A stretch of 58,752 nt of DNA from JARIHD01 sp964503715. Lineage in GTDB: Bacteria > Patescibacteriota > Saccharimonadia > Saccharimonadales > UBA4665. Both the position numbers and the translations under genes were made by a program. Under the pieces are notes generated by a model. That model was not told where the DNA came from and ran no database searches. It saw only the letters and a list, made by a program, of their open reading frames with translations. How positions within the stretch are numbered: the first letter of the stretch is position 1; every line of letters starts with the position of its first letter. Location: contig CAZDAD010000005.1 of assembly GCA_964503715.1 (NCBI GenBank), positions 1 to 58,752 on the forward strand, read 5' to 3'. Positions 35,894 through 45,654 of this stretch are shown in pieces.

Positions 35894-36343
35894 TTAGCTG
35901 CGATTTTTTTTGCTCGATTTTTTTCGAGCAACGGTAGCAGTTTTCTTGGGCGCAAATACCCAGTATTTGTACAACAGATAATTCCAAATAGTAAAGAATC
36001 CAGCTGATATCCAAGGGCTTATGAATGGTGATAGACCAGCGTGATTTAGCCCGCCGACTAATCCGTAATCAAGGAATATATTGAATATGCTTAGCGGCGT
36101 GTATTTCTTTAGTGTGTGTCTGCGTCGACGCCCACCGTGGTGCTCAGCAAAAGTGTAGTGATGTTGAATTACAAAGTTGATGCTTAGACCGACTGCATCG
36201 CCACACATCTTTGCGAACAGCCACGGCCAGTGAAATATGCCGTAAAGTGTGCTAAATATTCCGTAGCCTGCCCAGAAGTATAGGCTACCACCAAGCATGT
36301 AGTAGAAGTAATGCAGAAGTTTCTTTTTTGTCAGTTTTGCCAT
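35894..36343 (-). CDS. GtrA family membrane protein
   Basis: 149 aa, four TM helices with basic C-terminus (KKTATVARKKSSKKNRS). The GtrA pattern is clear (YYMLGGSLYFWAGYGIF; GDAVGLSINFVIQHHYTF). GtrA proteins are linked to translocation of polyprenyl-phosphate sugars and often act with a GT2 of the kind at 8004-8954. TACAAT is exactly 6 nt before the ATG (leaderless type). Confidence 0.88.
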   Translation of the reverse strand: MAKLTKKKLLHYFYYMLGGSLYFWAGYGIFSTLYGIFHWPWLFAKMCGDAVGLSINFVIQHHYTFAEHHGGRRRRHTLKKYTPLSIFNIFLDYGLVGGLNHAGLSPFISPWISAGFFTIWNYLLYKYWVFAPKKTATVARKKSSKKNRS

Positions 36344-36380
36344 AAGCGTATTGTATGGCTAAAAGCTACTTATTGCTAGT

Positions 36381-38555
36381 TCAGGGCAGTCTTTCGAGCA
36401 ATGAAACTATTCTCTCTAATCTACCAACCTGGTATTTAGCGGCCGTACGTCCATAGCCGACTTTTATAGTGTTGGCCGAAGCTGGCAGGCTCTTGAACAT
36501 ATCTTCATCGGTGTAGTCGTCGCCTGCACACAGGGTAAATTCGGTAGGGTTCGCTCTGGCTATTCTCTTGACAATGCTGCCTTTAGAGATGACCTTGGGC
36601 TTTACTTCAATAATTTTATTGCCCTTATGGGCTGCAAGGTCAGATCCATCTAGCAGTTCTGTCAAGTCACGAATCAAACCTCTGTTTCGGACGTATGCCA
36701 ACTCGGGTGTGACCCCTCTGTAGTGCCATACAACAGAGAACTCCTTCTCTTCAACGATTGCGCCCGCAGTCCTGAGCGCATAGTCATTCATAAGCCTGAG
36801 TATTATGGATTTATCAAAGGGCTTAGCTATTTGTGACCATTCCCCATTTTCTTTTATCCATGCGCCATGTTCGGCAACGAGTTTGATATTTGGTATGTTC
36901 TTAAACCATTTATCTAGTGTATGGCGTAGCCTACCGCTAATTATGTATAGCGAAGTGTTTTTTGTGCTCGCTATGGCTGATAGAGTATGCTTGAGCTTAA
37001 CGCTAGGGGTAGCGGCCTCACTACGGATGCTGGTGGAAAAATGCTTCAGGGTTCCGTCGTAGTCCAAGAGCAGACTTCTGGACGTCGCCTGCTTGAAATC
37101 CCGAACTATCTGATCGGTTTGGCTTCTTGACAGTCTCCTCTCTACCGTTCCAACGTGGCCATTGCCTGCTCGACCAAGTTCCTGTATAAAGTCTTTGCTC
37201 CATTTCTGAAGAGTGTAGGTAGATATTCTTTTCTGCATCATTTGCAGCCTGGAGAATTGCTCTTTTTTGGGCATTGTCAGTGAGTCATATATACATTGGG
37301 CTAACTTGGTGATGTTGTTTGGGTTCACTAGAATTGATTCGGTCAGCTCATCTGCTGCACCCGCCAGCTCACTAAGAACTAGTACGCCCGCTCGCCCACG
37401 TTTTGAGGCAACGTACTCTTTTGCAACCAAGTTCATGCCATCACGCAGCGGCGTAACTAATGCGACATCACTCTTGGCATATAGGGCAACCACTTCGTTA
37501 AATGCCAAGTTTTTGAATTGGTAAGATATCGCCGACCAGTGGCTAGTGCTATATGTTCCGTTAATGCGGCTCACTGCCTGTTCAATTTGGTCACGGAGTT
37601 TTTTGTAGGTTTCTACCTCTGTCCTTGACGGCACTGCAACCACTATGAGTGTGACTTTCTTGTGATACTCAGGATGCTGGCTCAGGAACAAATCGTAGGC
37701 TTCTAGCCTTTTAAGTATGCCCTTTGAGTAATCTAGGCGATCCACCGAAAGTATTATTTTTTGATCCTTATAGTGGTCACTCAGCATATTTATCTCTTTT
37801 TTGACAGCCTCATCATCAAGCGCCTGACGAAACTTGGCGTAATCAATGCCGATCGGGAAGGCGTCGACCTTTATCTGGCGACCTTGATATTCTATAATGC
37901 CGTCACTTGTTGATGTGCCAAGGAGATGGTTGCAACTGTTAATGAAATACTGAGCATAATCATAGATGTGAAAACCAAGCAGGTCTGCGCCAAGTAGACC
38001 ATCGAGAATCTCTTTTCTCTCTGGCAAAAACCGAAATATCTCGTAAGAAGGAAAAGGAATATGTAAGAAAAAGCCAATATGTGCCTGCGGCATTGCTGCG
38101 CGAATCATTGCCGGTAATAACATCAGGTGATAATCCTGAACCCATACGGTAGCAAATGGGTCGACAGTCTTTTCTATAGCCCGTAGGAATAGTTTATTTA
38201 CCTGTTGGTATGCTTTCCAGTATGAGTCCTCGAATTCGGTATATGCTTGGAAATAATGGAACAATGGCCACAATGTGTCGTTGCTGTAGCCCTCGTAAAA
38301 ATTTTCTACCTGATCGGCCGTCAGATGGATTGGATAACAGTTGTATTTAGCAAGCTCTCGCTTAATGGCCGTCTTGTCGGCTGGGGTTAAATCGTCAGAT
38401 GCGATTCCTGGCCAGCCAATCCAAATTTGGTTTTCAACATCTAATGACGACATGGCTGTGGCTAGTCCACCAGAGCTAACACTGAACTCTAGTTTACCCT
38501 CCTTTTTGGACACACTAATCGGTAGTCGGTTAGAGACAATGGCAAATTTATACAT
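36381..38555 (-). CDS. otsAB: Bifunctional trehalose-6-phosphate synthase/phosphatase
   Basis: 724 aa fusion. The GT20 domain (about 1-465) makes trehalose-6-phosphate from UDP-glucose and glucose-6-phosphate; it has SNRLPISV, GWPG, WVQDYHLML, LDYSKGI and RDGMNLVAKEYV. The HAD phosphatase (about 490-724) removes the phosphate; it has LLLDYDGTL and CAGDDYTDEDMF. Both active sites look intact, so the cell can make trehalose in two steps by one protein. The ATG at 38555 is preferred over 38576, since TATAGT lies between them, 10 nt before it. Confidence 0.95.
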   Translation of the reverse strand: MYKFAIVSNRLPISVSKKEGKLEFSVSSGGLATAMSSLDVENQIWIGWPGIASDDLTPADKTAIKRELAKYNCYPIHLTADQVENFYEGYSNDTLWPLFHYFQAYTEFEDSYWKAYQQVNKLFLRAIEKTVDPFATVWVQDYHLMLLPAMIRAAMPQAHIGFFLHIPFPSYEIFRFLPERKEILDGLLGADLLGFHIYDYAQYFINSCNHLLGTSTSDGIIEYQGRQIKVDAFPIGIDYAKFRQALDDEAVKKEINMLSDHYKDQKIILSVDRLDYSKGILKRLEAYDLFLSQHPEYHKKVTLIVVAVPSRTEVETYKKLRDQIEQAVSRINGTYSTSHWSAISYQFKNLAFNEVVALYAKSDVALVTPLRDGMNLVAKEYVASKRGRAGVLVLSELAGAADELTESILVNPNNITKLAQCIYDSLTMPKKEQFSRLQMMQKRISTYTLQKWSKDFIQELGRAGNGHVGTVERRLSRSQTDQIVRDFKQATSRSLLLDYDGTLKHFSTSIRSEAATPSVKLKHTLSAIASTKNTSLYIISGRLRHTLDKWFKNIPNIKLVAEHGAWIKENGEWSQIAKPFDKSIILRLMNDYALRTAGAIVEEKEFSVVWHYRGVTPELAYVRNRGLIRDLTELLDGSDLAAHKGNKIIEVKPKVISKGSIVKRIARANPTEFTLCAGDDYTDEDMFKSLPASANTIKVGYGRTAAKYQVGRLERIVSLLERLP

Positions 38556-38603
38556 GCTGCATACAACTATAGACATTATTATCTCAGTTGCTTGCGAAAA
38601 TTA

Positions 38604-39329
38604 TTACGACTTTACCATATTTTTGAGCTGGTAATAGTGCTGCTTCTTCTGAGGGGTTAGCTTTTCGCAGGCATATCTGAGCATAGTCCTTGGCATCGTT
38701 GCTGCATGCTTATCCAGGAAACTAAACAGCAACTCTTCATCGACTCTTTTGCCCACCTCTCTCAACATCCAACCAACGGCTTTTTGTACTAGATCTTCAT
38801 CTTCATCGACCAATAACTCTGCAACATCAAGCGTAGTTCGGGCTTGGCCAGTTTTTATATAGTTAAAGGTGCTGATAATTGCAACTCTTTTGTCCCAGAG
38901 CTTTTTGCTTTTTGCCAAAGAGAATAATTTATCTCTGTTGGTATTCCTATGGTGTTCGCCAACTATATACTCACAACTGGTGTCGATAATGTCCCAATTG
39001 TTTATCATTCCACCATCCAAACCCTTTAAGTATAGATTATATAGGCTTTCTCTTCTCTTTGGGTCAGCACGCTTGTACTGGCCCGACATAATGATTGTCG
39101 CTGCGAGACGGTGCTCATGAATTGGACTTTGGAGTAGTTTCTCTATCTCTACAAGTGATAGGTCACTGTATTGCTTACATACTTTTCTTGTCTGAGGCAC
39201 CCTGACACCTATGAACGTATCACCTTCACCATACTCACCTGGACCAGTCTTGAAGAATTTTTGCAAAAACACAGCGTCGGCATCGCTAGAATATTTTGCC
39301 AAATCATTCATGACTTCTTGAGCGCTCAT
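38604..39329 (-). CDS. DNA alkylation repair protein, AlkD-like
   Basis: 241 aa, all-helical HEAT-like repeat protein. It starts with GVRVPQTRKVCKQY and has NNWDIIDTS (holding the Asp/Trp of the AlkD site) and KAVGWMLREVGK. AlkD removes bulky or cationic alkylated bases without base flipping. TAGTAT is exactly 6 nt before the ATG (leaderless type). It is the second alkylation-repair gene in the window, with ogt. Confidence 0.92.
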   Translation of the reverse strand: MSAQEVMNDLAKYSSDADAVFLQKFFKTGPGEYGEGDTFIGVRVPQTRKVCKQYSDLSLVEIEKLLQSPIHEHRLAATIIMSGQYKRADPKRRESLYNLYLKGLDGGMINNWDIIDTSCEYIVGEHHRNTNRDKLFSLAKSKKLWDKRVAIISTFNYIKTGQARTTLDVAELLVDEDEDLVQKAVGWMLREVGKRVDEELLFSFLDKHAATMPRTMLRYACEKLTPQKKQHYYQLKNMVKS

Positions 39330-39579
39330 ATCCCCATACTAGCACAGCCTATAGTCATTTAGGTGTGATTGATATTGAGTCAAGTGACTTTGCCATGGAG
39401 GCTAAGGAAGCCAGACGACAAACAATAACATGCGCCACTGGTTAGTCACTGCTACCCCGAATGCCCTGTCAAGTGTTGCGCCATAGGGCCTATACCGACG
39501 ACTCTTCATCTGTTAGCTTACTCGAACGAGTCTGGCCCGATGCGGTGGCTCAGGCACGTTGCTCTTTAGACTAGTATAT
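39330..39579. other. 250-nt intergenic stretch with nested inverted repeats
   Basis: No gene can be supported. A nested stem is seen: GGGCC (39486-39490) pairs with GGCCC (39534-39538), and inside it GACTC (39500-39504) pairs with GAGTC (39528-39532). It may be a small structured RNA or an old terminator remnant; there is no T-tract. Confidence 0.3.
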
Positions 39580-39639
39580 CCGTAAAAAACTTTTCAAATA
39601 CAAGCTTTAGCTTTATAATAAGCTTTAGAACTTTTACGG
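39580..39639 (+). promoter_or_regulatory. Promoter of the collagen-like gene framed by repeats
   Basis: TTTTCA (39591-39596), 17 bp, TATAAT (39614-39619). Two direct copies of AAGCTTTAG flank the -10 box (39602-39610 and 39620-39628). A perfect 8-bp inverted repeat CCGTAAAA / TTTTACGG (39580-39587 and 39632-39639) frames the whole promoter. This suits binding sites for a regulator, or a small invertible element. Confidence 0.55.
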
Positions 39640-39654
39640 TATTCGTTGAGGGTT

Positions 39655-41992
39655 ATGATAAAGACACATATTAGGGGTGCATTGGTTGCAGGAACTATAG
39701 TCCTATTAGGTATAGGTCTGTATACTTTTTTGCGCCCTAACCGCATGGCTCTTAATGGTATTCTTCGTAACACTCATGACAATAGTGCCTATCAGGATGG
39801 CTACTATGACATGCGTGTTGTGGCTTACGATGCTCAAGATGGAAAGCTGCTCCTCAACCAAGATTTTCAGGATGTCGCAGTTCATTCTGGGCTCTATTCG
39901 GTTCCTGTAACTATTCCCAAGTTTGCCGATACGGGTAATGCTACTTTTCAGGTGTGTCATAGTTCCAAGCCGACAGCTAGTGCCGATGGCGTAAATACCT
40001 CTGGCCTATCTGAGGGCTGCAAGACCCCTGTTGAAGAGAAAAAGACCTTCGTAGAAGCTGAATGTCCGCAAACCATGTCAATCTGGGCCGATGGCTTTCT
40101 GAGCGGGCTTAGTGGCAACCGAACTGGTGCTATATCTGACCATGCATGTTCTTCATCCGAAGCTACTGCCAGCAAGTTGGCGTCAACCACCAAAACTACA
40201 CCGACGGTAGTCAGCATACAGGGTGAAAATGGTGCAATCGGTCCTAAGGGTGATAGGGGTGACACTGGTCCTGCGGGTGCTGATGGTAAAGTTGGCGAAA
40301 CCGGCCCACAAGGCGAACCAGGTGTTGCTGGTTCCGTTGGTCCCCAGGGAGAAGTTGGTCCAGCTGGTGACCCCGCTAGCGACAGTCAGGTTATCTCTTT
40401 CAGTGGTGCAAATATCCTGTCCATAAGCGGTGGCAACACAGTTGATTTGTCTAGCCTCAAGGATAATACCGACTTGTTAGCCAACCTAGTCTGTACAGTC
40501 GGCCAGATTGCTCAGTACAACGGCTCAACTTGGATTTGTGCCAGCCCTTCTGCGTCGTCTGATAGTCAGACCTTGAGCCTAGCCAGCGATACGCTTTCAA
40601 TCTCCAACGGTAACTCTGTAGGCTTATTGCCATATCTTGATAATACAGATGTGTTACGCGATTTGGCATGCTCTAATAATCAGATTGCTCGTTGGAACGG
40701 CAGTAATTGGGTGTGCTCAGCGGATGACAACACCTTATACACCCAAGGCACAGGCATCACTATTAATGGCAGTAACGTTATTGCCTCTACTTTGGGTACA
40801 GACATTACCAGCAGTGAGATAGTAGATGGCACAGTAGCCCTAGCTGACCTATCTGCCGATTCAGTTAACTCCTCAAAGANNNNNNNNNNNNNNNNNNNNN
40901 NNNNNNNNNNNNNNNNNNNNNNNNNNNNNNNNNNNNNNNNNNNNNNNNNNNNNNNNNNNNNNNNNNNNNNNNNNNNNNNTAGCTCTTGGTAGTCTCTCCT
41001 ACACTGGTACTCTAAGCGATACCAATGTATCTGATACACTAACAATTGGTGCTACTAGTACGGTCGCGGATGGCGCACTTAGCGCTAATGTGTCTAAACT
41101 TGGATCAACAATTGAATCATCAGAAATTACAGACGCAACAATAGCTGCAGCAGATATATCGGCCGACGCTCTAGACTTTACGGAGTTAAAGGACTCTATG
41201 AGTCTCGATGCCGCCACGACTATTGCTCTAGGTGCCAACAACTTCAATATCAACCTTAGTGGCACTGGCACATTCAATGTTCAGGACGGTGGTACGACAG
41301 TCTTGAGCGTGCTAGACGATGGAACATTTCTATATAAGAGTTCAGCTAACAACTCCAATGCCTTTAGGGTTGAGGAGTCTGGTGGCCTAGATTTCTTCCG
41401 CGTAGATACGCAGGATAATGCGGTCAGGGTTGGCGATATTACAGATGACTCTACTGATATCCTGTTAGTACTTGATGGCGCATCATCTGATCCATTGACA
41501 GGTATAAATGGTGGGTCGTACTACAATACAACAAGCGGTAAATTCCGCTGTTATGAAGGTGATGCATGGAAGAACTGCATATCGACTGGTTATTCGATTA
41601 ATGTCCTGGCACTTAGCAGTACGGCCACAGCAAATAAGACCTCGTACTTTGGCAATATCCCTAGAGCACTTAGCACAACAGCTGATGCAAGTAAAATCTA
41701 TATATCTCAGGCGGGAGCCATAAAAAAGTCATCTATATCGGTGTATTGTGTTACCGCTGGTACCGCTTTAGCATGGCCGCTATACGTTAGAGTAAATGGT
41801 ACAACTGACACACTCATAGACAGTGTTACGACAGTTACGACGGTGGGAACTATTGGGCAGCGTATATACACCAATAATGCCCTAAACATTGCAGTTGCTG
41901 CGGGTGACTATATCGAGATAAAGAGTGTCACCCCCGGCTTCACTACTGCACCATCGGGCTGCACATTCGGTGGATATGTATATATTGAATAA
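39655..41992 (+). CDS. Collagen-like surface protein, split by an assembly gap
   Basis: One large exported protein read on both sides of a 100-N gap. An N-terminal TM anchor (residues about 6-25) is followed by a ~150-residue Cys-containing domain. Then come about 15 Gly-X-Y triplets (NGAIGPKGDRGDTGPAGADG and on) and two tandem ~55-residue repeats, each ending in an IA-x-x-NGS-x-W-x-C motif. SSEIVDGTVALADLSAD-type repeats occur on both sides of the gap. A C-terminal beta-rich domain resembles tail-fibre or C1q-like heads in style. The start is ATG 39655 (weak GAGGG 3 nt upstream) or TTG 39646. The different frames on each side mean nothing, because the gap length is unknown. Probable adhesin. 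Confidence 0.75.
40880..40979. other. Assembly gap of 100 N
   Basis: Exactly 100 N, the usual filler for a gap of unknown size. It lies between similar repeat units of the collagen-like gene, so it is probably an unresolved tandem repeat. Confidence 0.9.
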
Positions 41993-42010
41993 TAAATCAG
42001 TTGGTTAAGT

Positions 42011-42016
42011 TATAAT
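42011..42016 (+). promoter_or_regulatory. -10 box for the 42057 operon
   Basis: TATAAT 40 nt before the ATG at 42057. The leader contains Shine-Dalgarno AAGGGAG. Confidence 0.45.
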
Positions 42017-42056
42017 TATTGTTAAATATCATATATTTTAAATTTAAGGGAGTATT

Positions 42057-42566
42057 ATGCAAGACGTTGTAAAGACAGTAAAAAAAGATAAAAACATCGA
42101 TGACGTTGATGTCACTAGGGTGCCAAAAAACAAGTCAAAGAAGCTGTGGGTATTTGTAGTTGTATTAATGCTGGCAGCCCTTGTTGGCGCGGTCGGCTGG
42201 CTATACAAAGAAAACCGTGACCTCAGAGCTAACCCCGCAGCTGCACAGACAGAGAAGAATAAGGCTGAAACAGCCAGGGTTCTAGATAACCTTAAGAGCA
42301 GTTTGCTTATTACTGAGGCTGAGGCTCCAACCGTGGCCCGAGTTGAAGACCCTGCCAAGCTTCAGCAGTCCAACAAAGAGTTTTACAAGAATGTCCAAAA
42401 GGGCGATTATCTTGTAATATATCCCAAGCGAGCGATTGTATACAGAGAGTCTAATAGGCAGATTATCAATGTCGCTCCTATTATCAACACATCTGATATC
42501 AAGACCGACCAAGGCACTAAGCCCGCCGAGACGACAACTCCTGCGACTACAACTAAGAAGAACTAA
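42057..42566 (+). CDS. Single-pass membrane protein, function unknown
   Basis: 169 aa. A charged cytosolic N-terminus (30 residues) is followed by one TM helix (about 31-50), a helical Ala/Glu-rich stalk (52-85), and a small outside domain ending in a Thr-rich tail (TTTPATTTKKN). The segment KGDYLVIYPKRAIVYRES looks like a compact beta domain. Shine-Dalgarno AAGGGAG is 4 nt before the ATG. No family recognised. It lies 64 bp after the collagen-like gene. Confidence 0.75.
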   Translation: MQDVVKTVKKDKNIDDVDVTRVPKNKSKKLWVFVVVLMLAALVGAVGWLYKENRDLRANPAAAQTEKNKAETARVLDNLKSSLLITEAEAPTVARVEDPAKLQQSNKEFYKNVQKGDYLVIYPKRAIVYRESNRQIINVAPIINTSDIKTDQGTKPAETTTPATTTKKN

Positions 42567-42587
42567 AAGTAGCTTATTTATATAAGC

Positions 42588-42842
42588 ATGCCATTTAATC
42601 ACTACGCAAAACTCAAAAGAATACTTGAGAGTTATGGCAGTAGCTGGTACGTTGTCCGTGTAAACGAGCCTACGGCAGTACTTAATTTTAGGGGTGAGCT
42701 AGTTAGGTTTGAGCATTATTATCGGTTGTGCGATCTATCAGGCGAGTACATAAAATTTGGCAAGTTTCAGCAGCTGGATTTGTTTGCCAAAACTATGGGT
42801 ATACCCATCGAAGCAGTGCCGATAGTAGAGAGTAGTAAATAA
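42588..42842 (+). CDS. Small hypothetical protein
   Basis: 84 aa, aromatic and charged, no TM helix or known motif (LESYGSSWYVVRVNEPTAVL; FEHYYRLCDLSGEY). It sits 21 bp after the membrane protein gene and 10 bp before the rhodanese gene, so probably in one operon. Coding is supported by tight packing and clean start-stop spacing. Confidence 0.6.
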   Translation: MPFNHYAKLKRILESYGSSWYVVRVNEPTAVLNFRGELVRFEHYYRLCDLSGEYIKFGKFQQLDLFAKTMGIPIEAVPIVESSK

Positions 42843-42852
42843 AAGGAGTTTT

Positions 42853-43113
42853 ATGAGTGTAGTATTTATCGATGTTAGAGAACCCTTCGAATATGCTATG
42901 GGTCATGTAGACGGAGCGTTGAATATTCCGCCTGCTAAGTTGATGCAGGGTGAGCCTGACGAGCTCAAGCTACTATCTCGTGATACGAAGCTTGTCGTAT
43001 ATTGCCGCAGCGGTGCTCGATCGAACGCATCAATGCCCTTTTTGCGTTCTTTTGGCTTTACTGATATCGAGAACGGTATCAACAAAGATCAGGCCGAGCG
43101 CAAGTATCTGTAG
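42853..43113 (+). CDS. Single-domain rhodanese
   Basis: 86 aa, cytosolic. It has IDVREPFEYAMGHVDGALNIP and the active-site loop YCRSGARSN with the catalytic Cys. It transfers sulfane sulfur. A good Shine-Dalgarno AAAGGAG is 4 nt before the ATG. It differs from the rhodanese at 29536, which is membrane anchored. Confidence 0.88.
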   Translation: MSVVFIDVREPFEYAMGHVDGALNIPPAKLMQGEPDELKLLSRDTKLVVYCRSGARSNASMPFLRSFGFTDIENGINKDQAERKYL

Positions 43114-43169
43114 CCCTACAGTACGCTTAACTCATGGTTGAACCATCATGGCCAGCTGTATAGCTGTCG

Positions 43170-45654
43170 CTATAGTTTGTGCATTGCTTCCTGGAGTTGC
43201 CTTGTTGCATCGTCGTAGCTTGTAATCTTGGTTATGTATATCGGCTTACCAATTTTGACACTTACTTTACTACGTTTCTTGAACCATTTGGCATGCAGTG
43301 GCAAAGTTCCAAACAGCCCCTCAGTTTTTACGGGCACGATTGGGACCCCTAATTCTACGGCTAGCAGTCCAATGCCACTCTTGAATGGTCGAATCTTGGC
43401 AGTTCTAGCTATACTACCCTCTGGGAATAGAGCTATGCTCCAGCCTTTATCGATTAATGAAGCTGTATATTCTAGGCTTGGCATGAATGGTGCCTTGCGG
43501 GCAAAATTAAAGGCTGCAAAGCACAGACGGCTCATGAAAGTAACTGCCTTGTGCTCGCGCATGAAGTCATCAGCTTGCGCAGCAGCTAAATGATTTCTTA
43601 TCTTTCGAGGCAGAGACCAGTAGGCNNNNNNNNNNGTAGGCAACGGGACCATCAAGATTGTCGACGTGATTGAATATATAGATTGCGGGCCCCTTGATGC
43701 TCGCCAGGTTATCGCGACCGTAGTTGTGCTGTTCAAGCCACGGCAGTAGGGCTAATCGAAGTATTGTGTCCCTGATGAAGTTACCAATTAACCTAACTGG
43801 CTTACGAAGTGGCCAACTAGGTATTTTGTTGTCTACTTTTTGACCAGATGGTGCTCTGCTAACTATATTTTCAAGATGCTTCACGGTAGTGTTAGATGAT
43901 ATTTCTGTTTCGCTCAGTGCAACGCCCATTTGCTCTTCTATCAGAGATATTAAGTTTAACCGCCTGAGTGAGTCTAGGCCAATATCTGCTAGTTTATCGT
44001 TCTTATTTATCGCTCTGGCGGGTTCGTCTATGCTTAGTCTAATACACTGTATTAATGGGTTGGACTGGCTGGTGTTATTGCTCGAGACGGCTCTGTTATC
44101 ACTCTTGTCGTTGGCCCATTCCCGGACGGCCTTACGATCGACCTTGAGCAGTCTGGTACGTGGAAAATCTTCATCGGGCCATCTCGCCCAGTCACTAATA
44201 CGCTGGAACGGCTGAAGCTGGCTGTTTATCCGTTCAATAGACTCTGACACATCTTTATCAGACTTGTCAGATATTATTATTGCCTTCACAACTTCACCGT
44301 CCTTGCTCGTAGCGCCGACGATGCAGGCATGTTTAAACGCAGGCTCTTTATCGGTTAACTTTTCTATGTCTTCGGGAAAGACTTTTAGTCCGCTTGATAG
44401 AACAATCATGAACTTAGCTCTGCCCTGAATGTGCAGCCAGCCGTCCTTTAGTCTTCCCATATCGCCTGTTTTGAACCAGCCGTCAGCTGTGAATGAGCCT
44501 TTGGTAGCTTCTTGGTTTTTCCAGTAGCCATCAAAGACATTAGGCCCCTTGGCTTGAATTTCACCGTCCGTGGCAATACGTAGCCTGACGTTATGCAGTA
44601 TCTTGCCCTGTGAGTCCATCCTTCTGTCATCAAGCCTATTGGCCGTAAGTATGGGTGATGTTTCGGTTAGCCCGTAGCCTTGCACTGCTTTGACTCCCAT
44701 GAGTTCCCAGGCCTCAGCAATCTCAGGAGCTATCGGCGCGCCGCCAGTAACCACGACCTCGAGGTGACCTCCTAGGCCTTTGTGGACAGCACCGAATAGT
44801 TTGCGCCTAAAGCTGAATGGTAATTTTTTGGCGACCTTGAGGGCTATGTCTAGTGTGCCCGATTTTCCCTCGGCTGCGGCTTTTTGCTTGATTCTCTGTA
44901 AGAATAGATTAAGGAGTTGAGGAACGGCGAGAATGGTAGTTATTTTGTATTCGTCAAGGCCCTTGACGATTGCGCCTGGTGTTATCCGAGGCAAGTAGTG
45001 TATGGTGGCTCCTCTGGAGAGGATAGCTAGAGTCCCTGTTAGCTCAAACATGTGAGAAAGTGGCAGCACCGATAATAGCCGCCAGTCGGGGTTTATATCA
45101 ATGGCATGTTGCACACCGTCAATGTTGGACAGGATATTCTTTTGGCTAAGCACAACACCCTTTGGTGCGGCAGTCGTGCCTGAAGTGAAGACAATTACCG
45201 CCGTCTCCTTGCCCGTTGACTTAGTTTTGGGATTATATTCTTGGCAGCCAGATATATATTCCTGCAAGTTTTCGATAGATAAGACATTTGCCTGTTTATC
45301 GATGTCTGGGAGTAGATATTTACTCTTAAATATAAGTTTTGGAGATGTTTGTTTGGCATAATCGAGCGCTGCTTCAGCATTGCTTCGGGCATCAACGGGC
45401 ACGACTGCCGCTCCCAGAAGCTGTGCCCCCAAGAAGATTATTGTCCATTCAGGACAGTTAGGCGCTACAATCATAACTCTGTCGCCTATGCCCACACCCT
45501 TGTCGCTCAGCAACTGCGCAGTCTGCTTGGCCTTGTGAATTACTTCCGCAAAATTATAGCGTTCGATTTTTATAAAGGGCTTCCAGACCAACGCCGATTT
45601 TGTGCCGAATGATTCCAACGCTCTAGAGTAATGTCGAAAGTTGCGATATGTCAT
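43170..45654 (-). CDS. Acyl ligase - ACP - acyltransferase fusion (Aas-like)
   Basis: Three domains in order: an AMP-forming acyl ligase (about 1-500; VIVFTSGTTAAPKGVVLS, GYGLTETSP, GWFKTGDMGRL); an acyl-carrier domain with phosphopantetheine Ser in IGLDSLRRLNL; and a PlsC-type acyltransferase (NHVDNLD = HX4D, FPEGSIAR, VPIVPVKTEG). It would activate free fatty acids, hold them on its own ACP and put them on lysophospholipid. A 10-N gap (43626-43635) breaks the frame. Dropping the N and one copy of the GTAGGC found at both edges restores one 822-codon frame. It is coupled by ATGA to acpS. Confidence 0.88.
43626..43635. other. 10-N scaffold join, probably artificial
   Basis: Both edges carry the same six bases: ...CAGTAGGC before and GTAGGCAACG... 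after. Overlapping them gives a continuous reading frame (D-G-P-V-A-Y-W-S-L). The two contigs therefore probably overlap, with no missing sequence. Confidence 0.75.

Noticed and set aside
40880..41090. Two separate genes on either side of the 100-N gap, or a frameshift between them
   Set aside because: The right part is open from the gap edge with no start before 41090, shares repeat units with the left part, and the gap length is arbitrary.
43570..43736. Frameshifted or split acyltransferase pseudogene at the N run
   Set aside because: The break is exactly at the 10 N. Overlapping the GTAGGC edges restores one frame, so this is an assembly effect.
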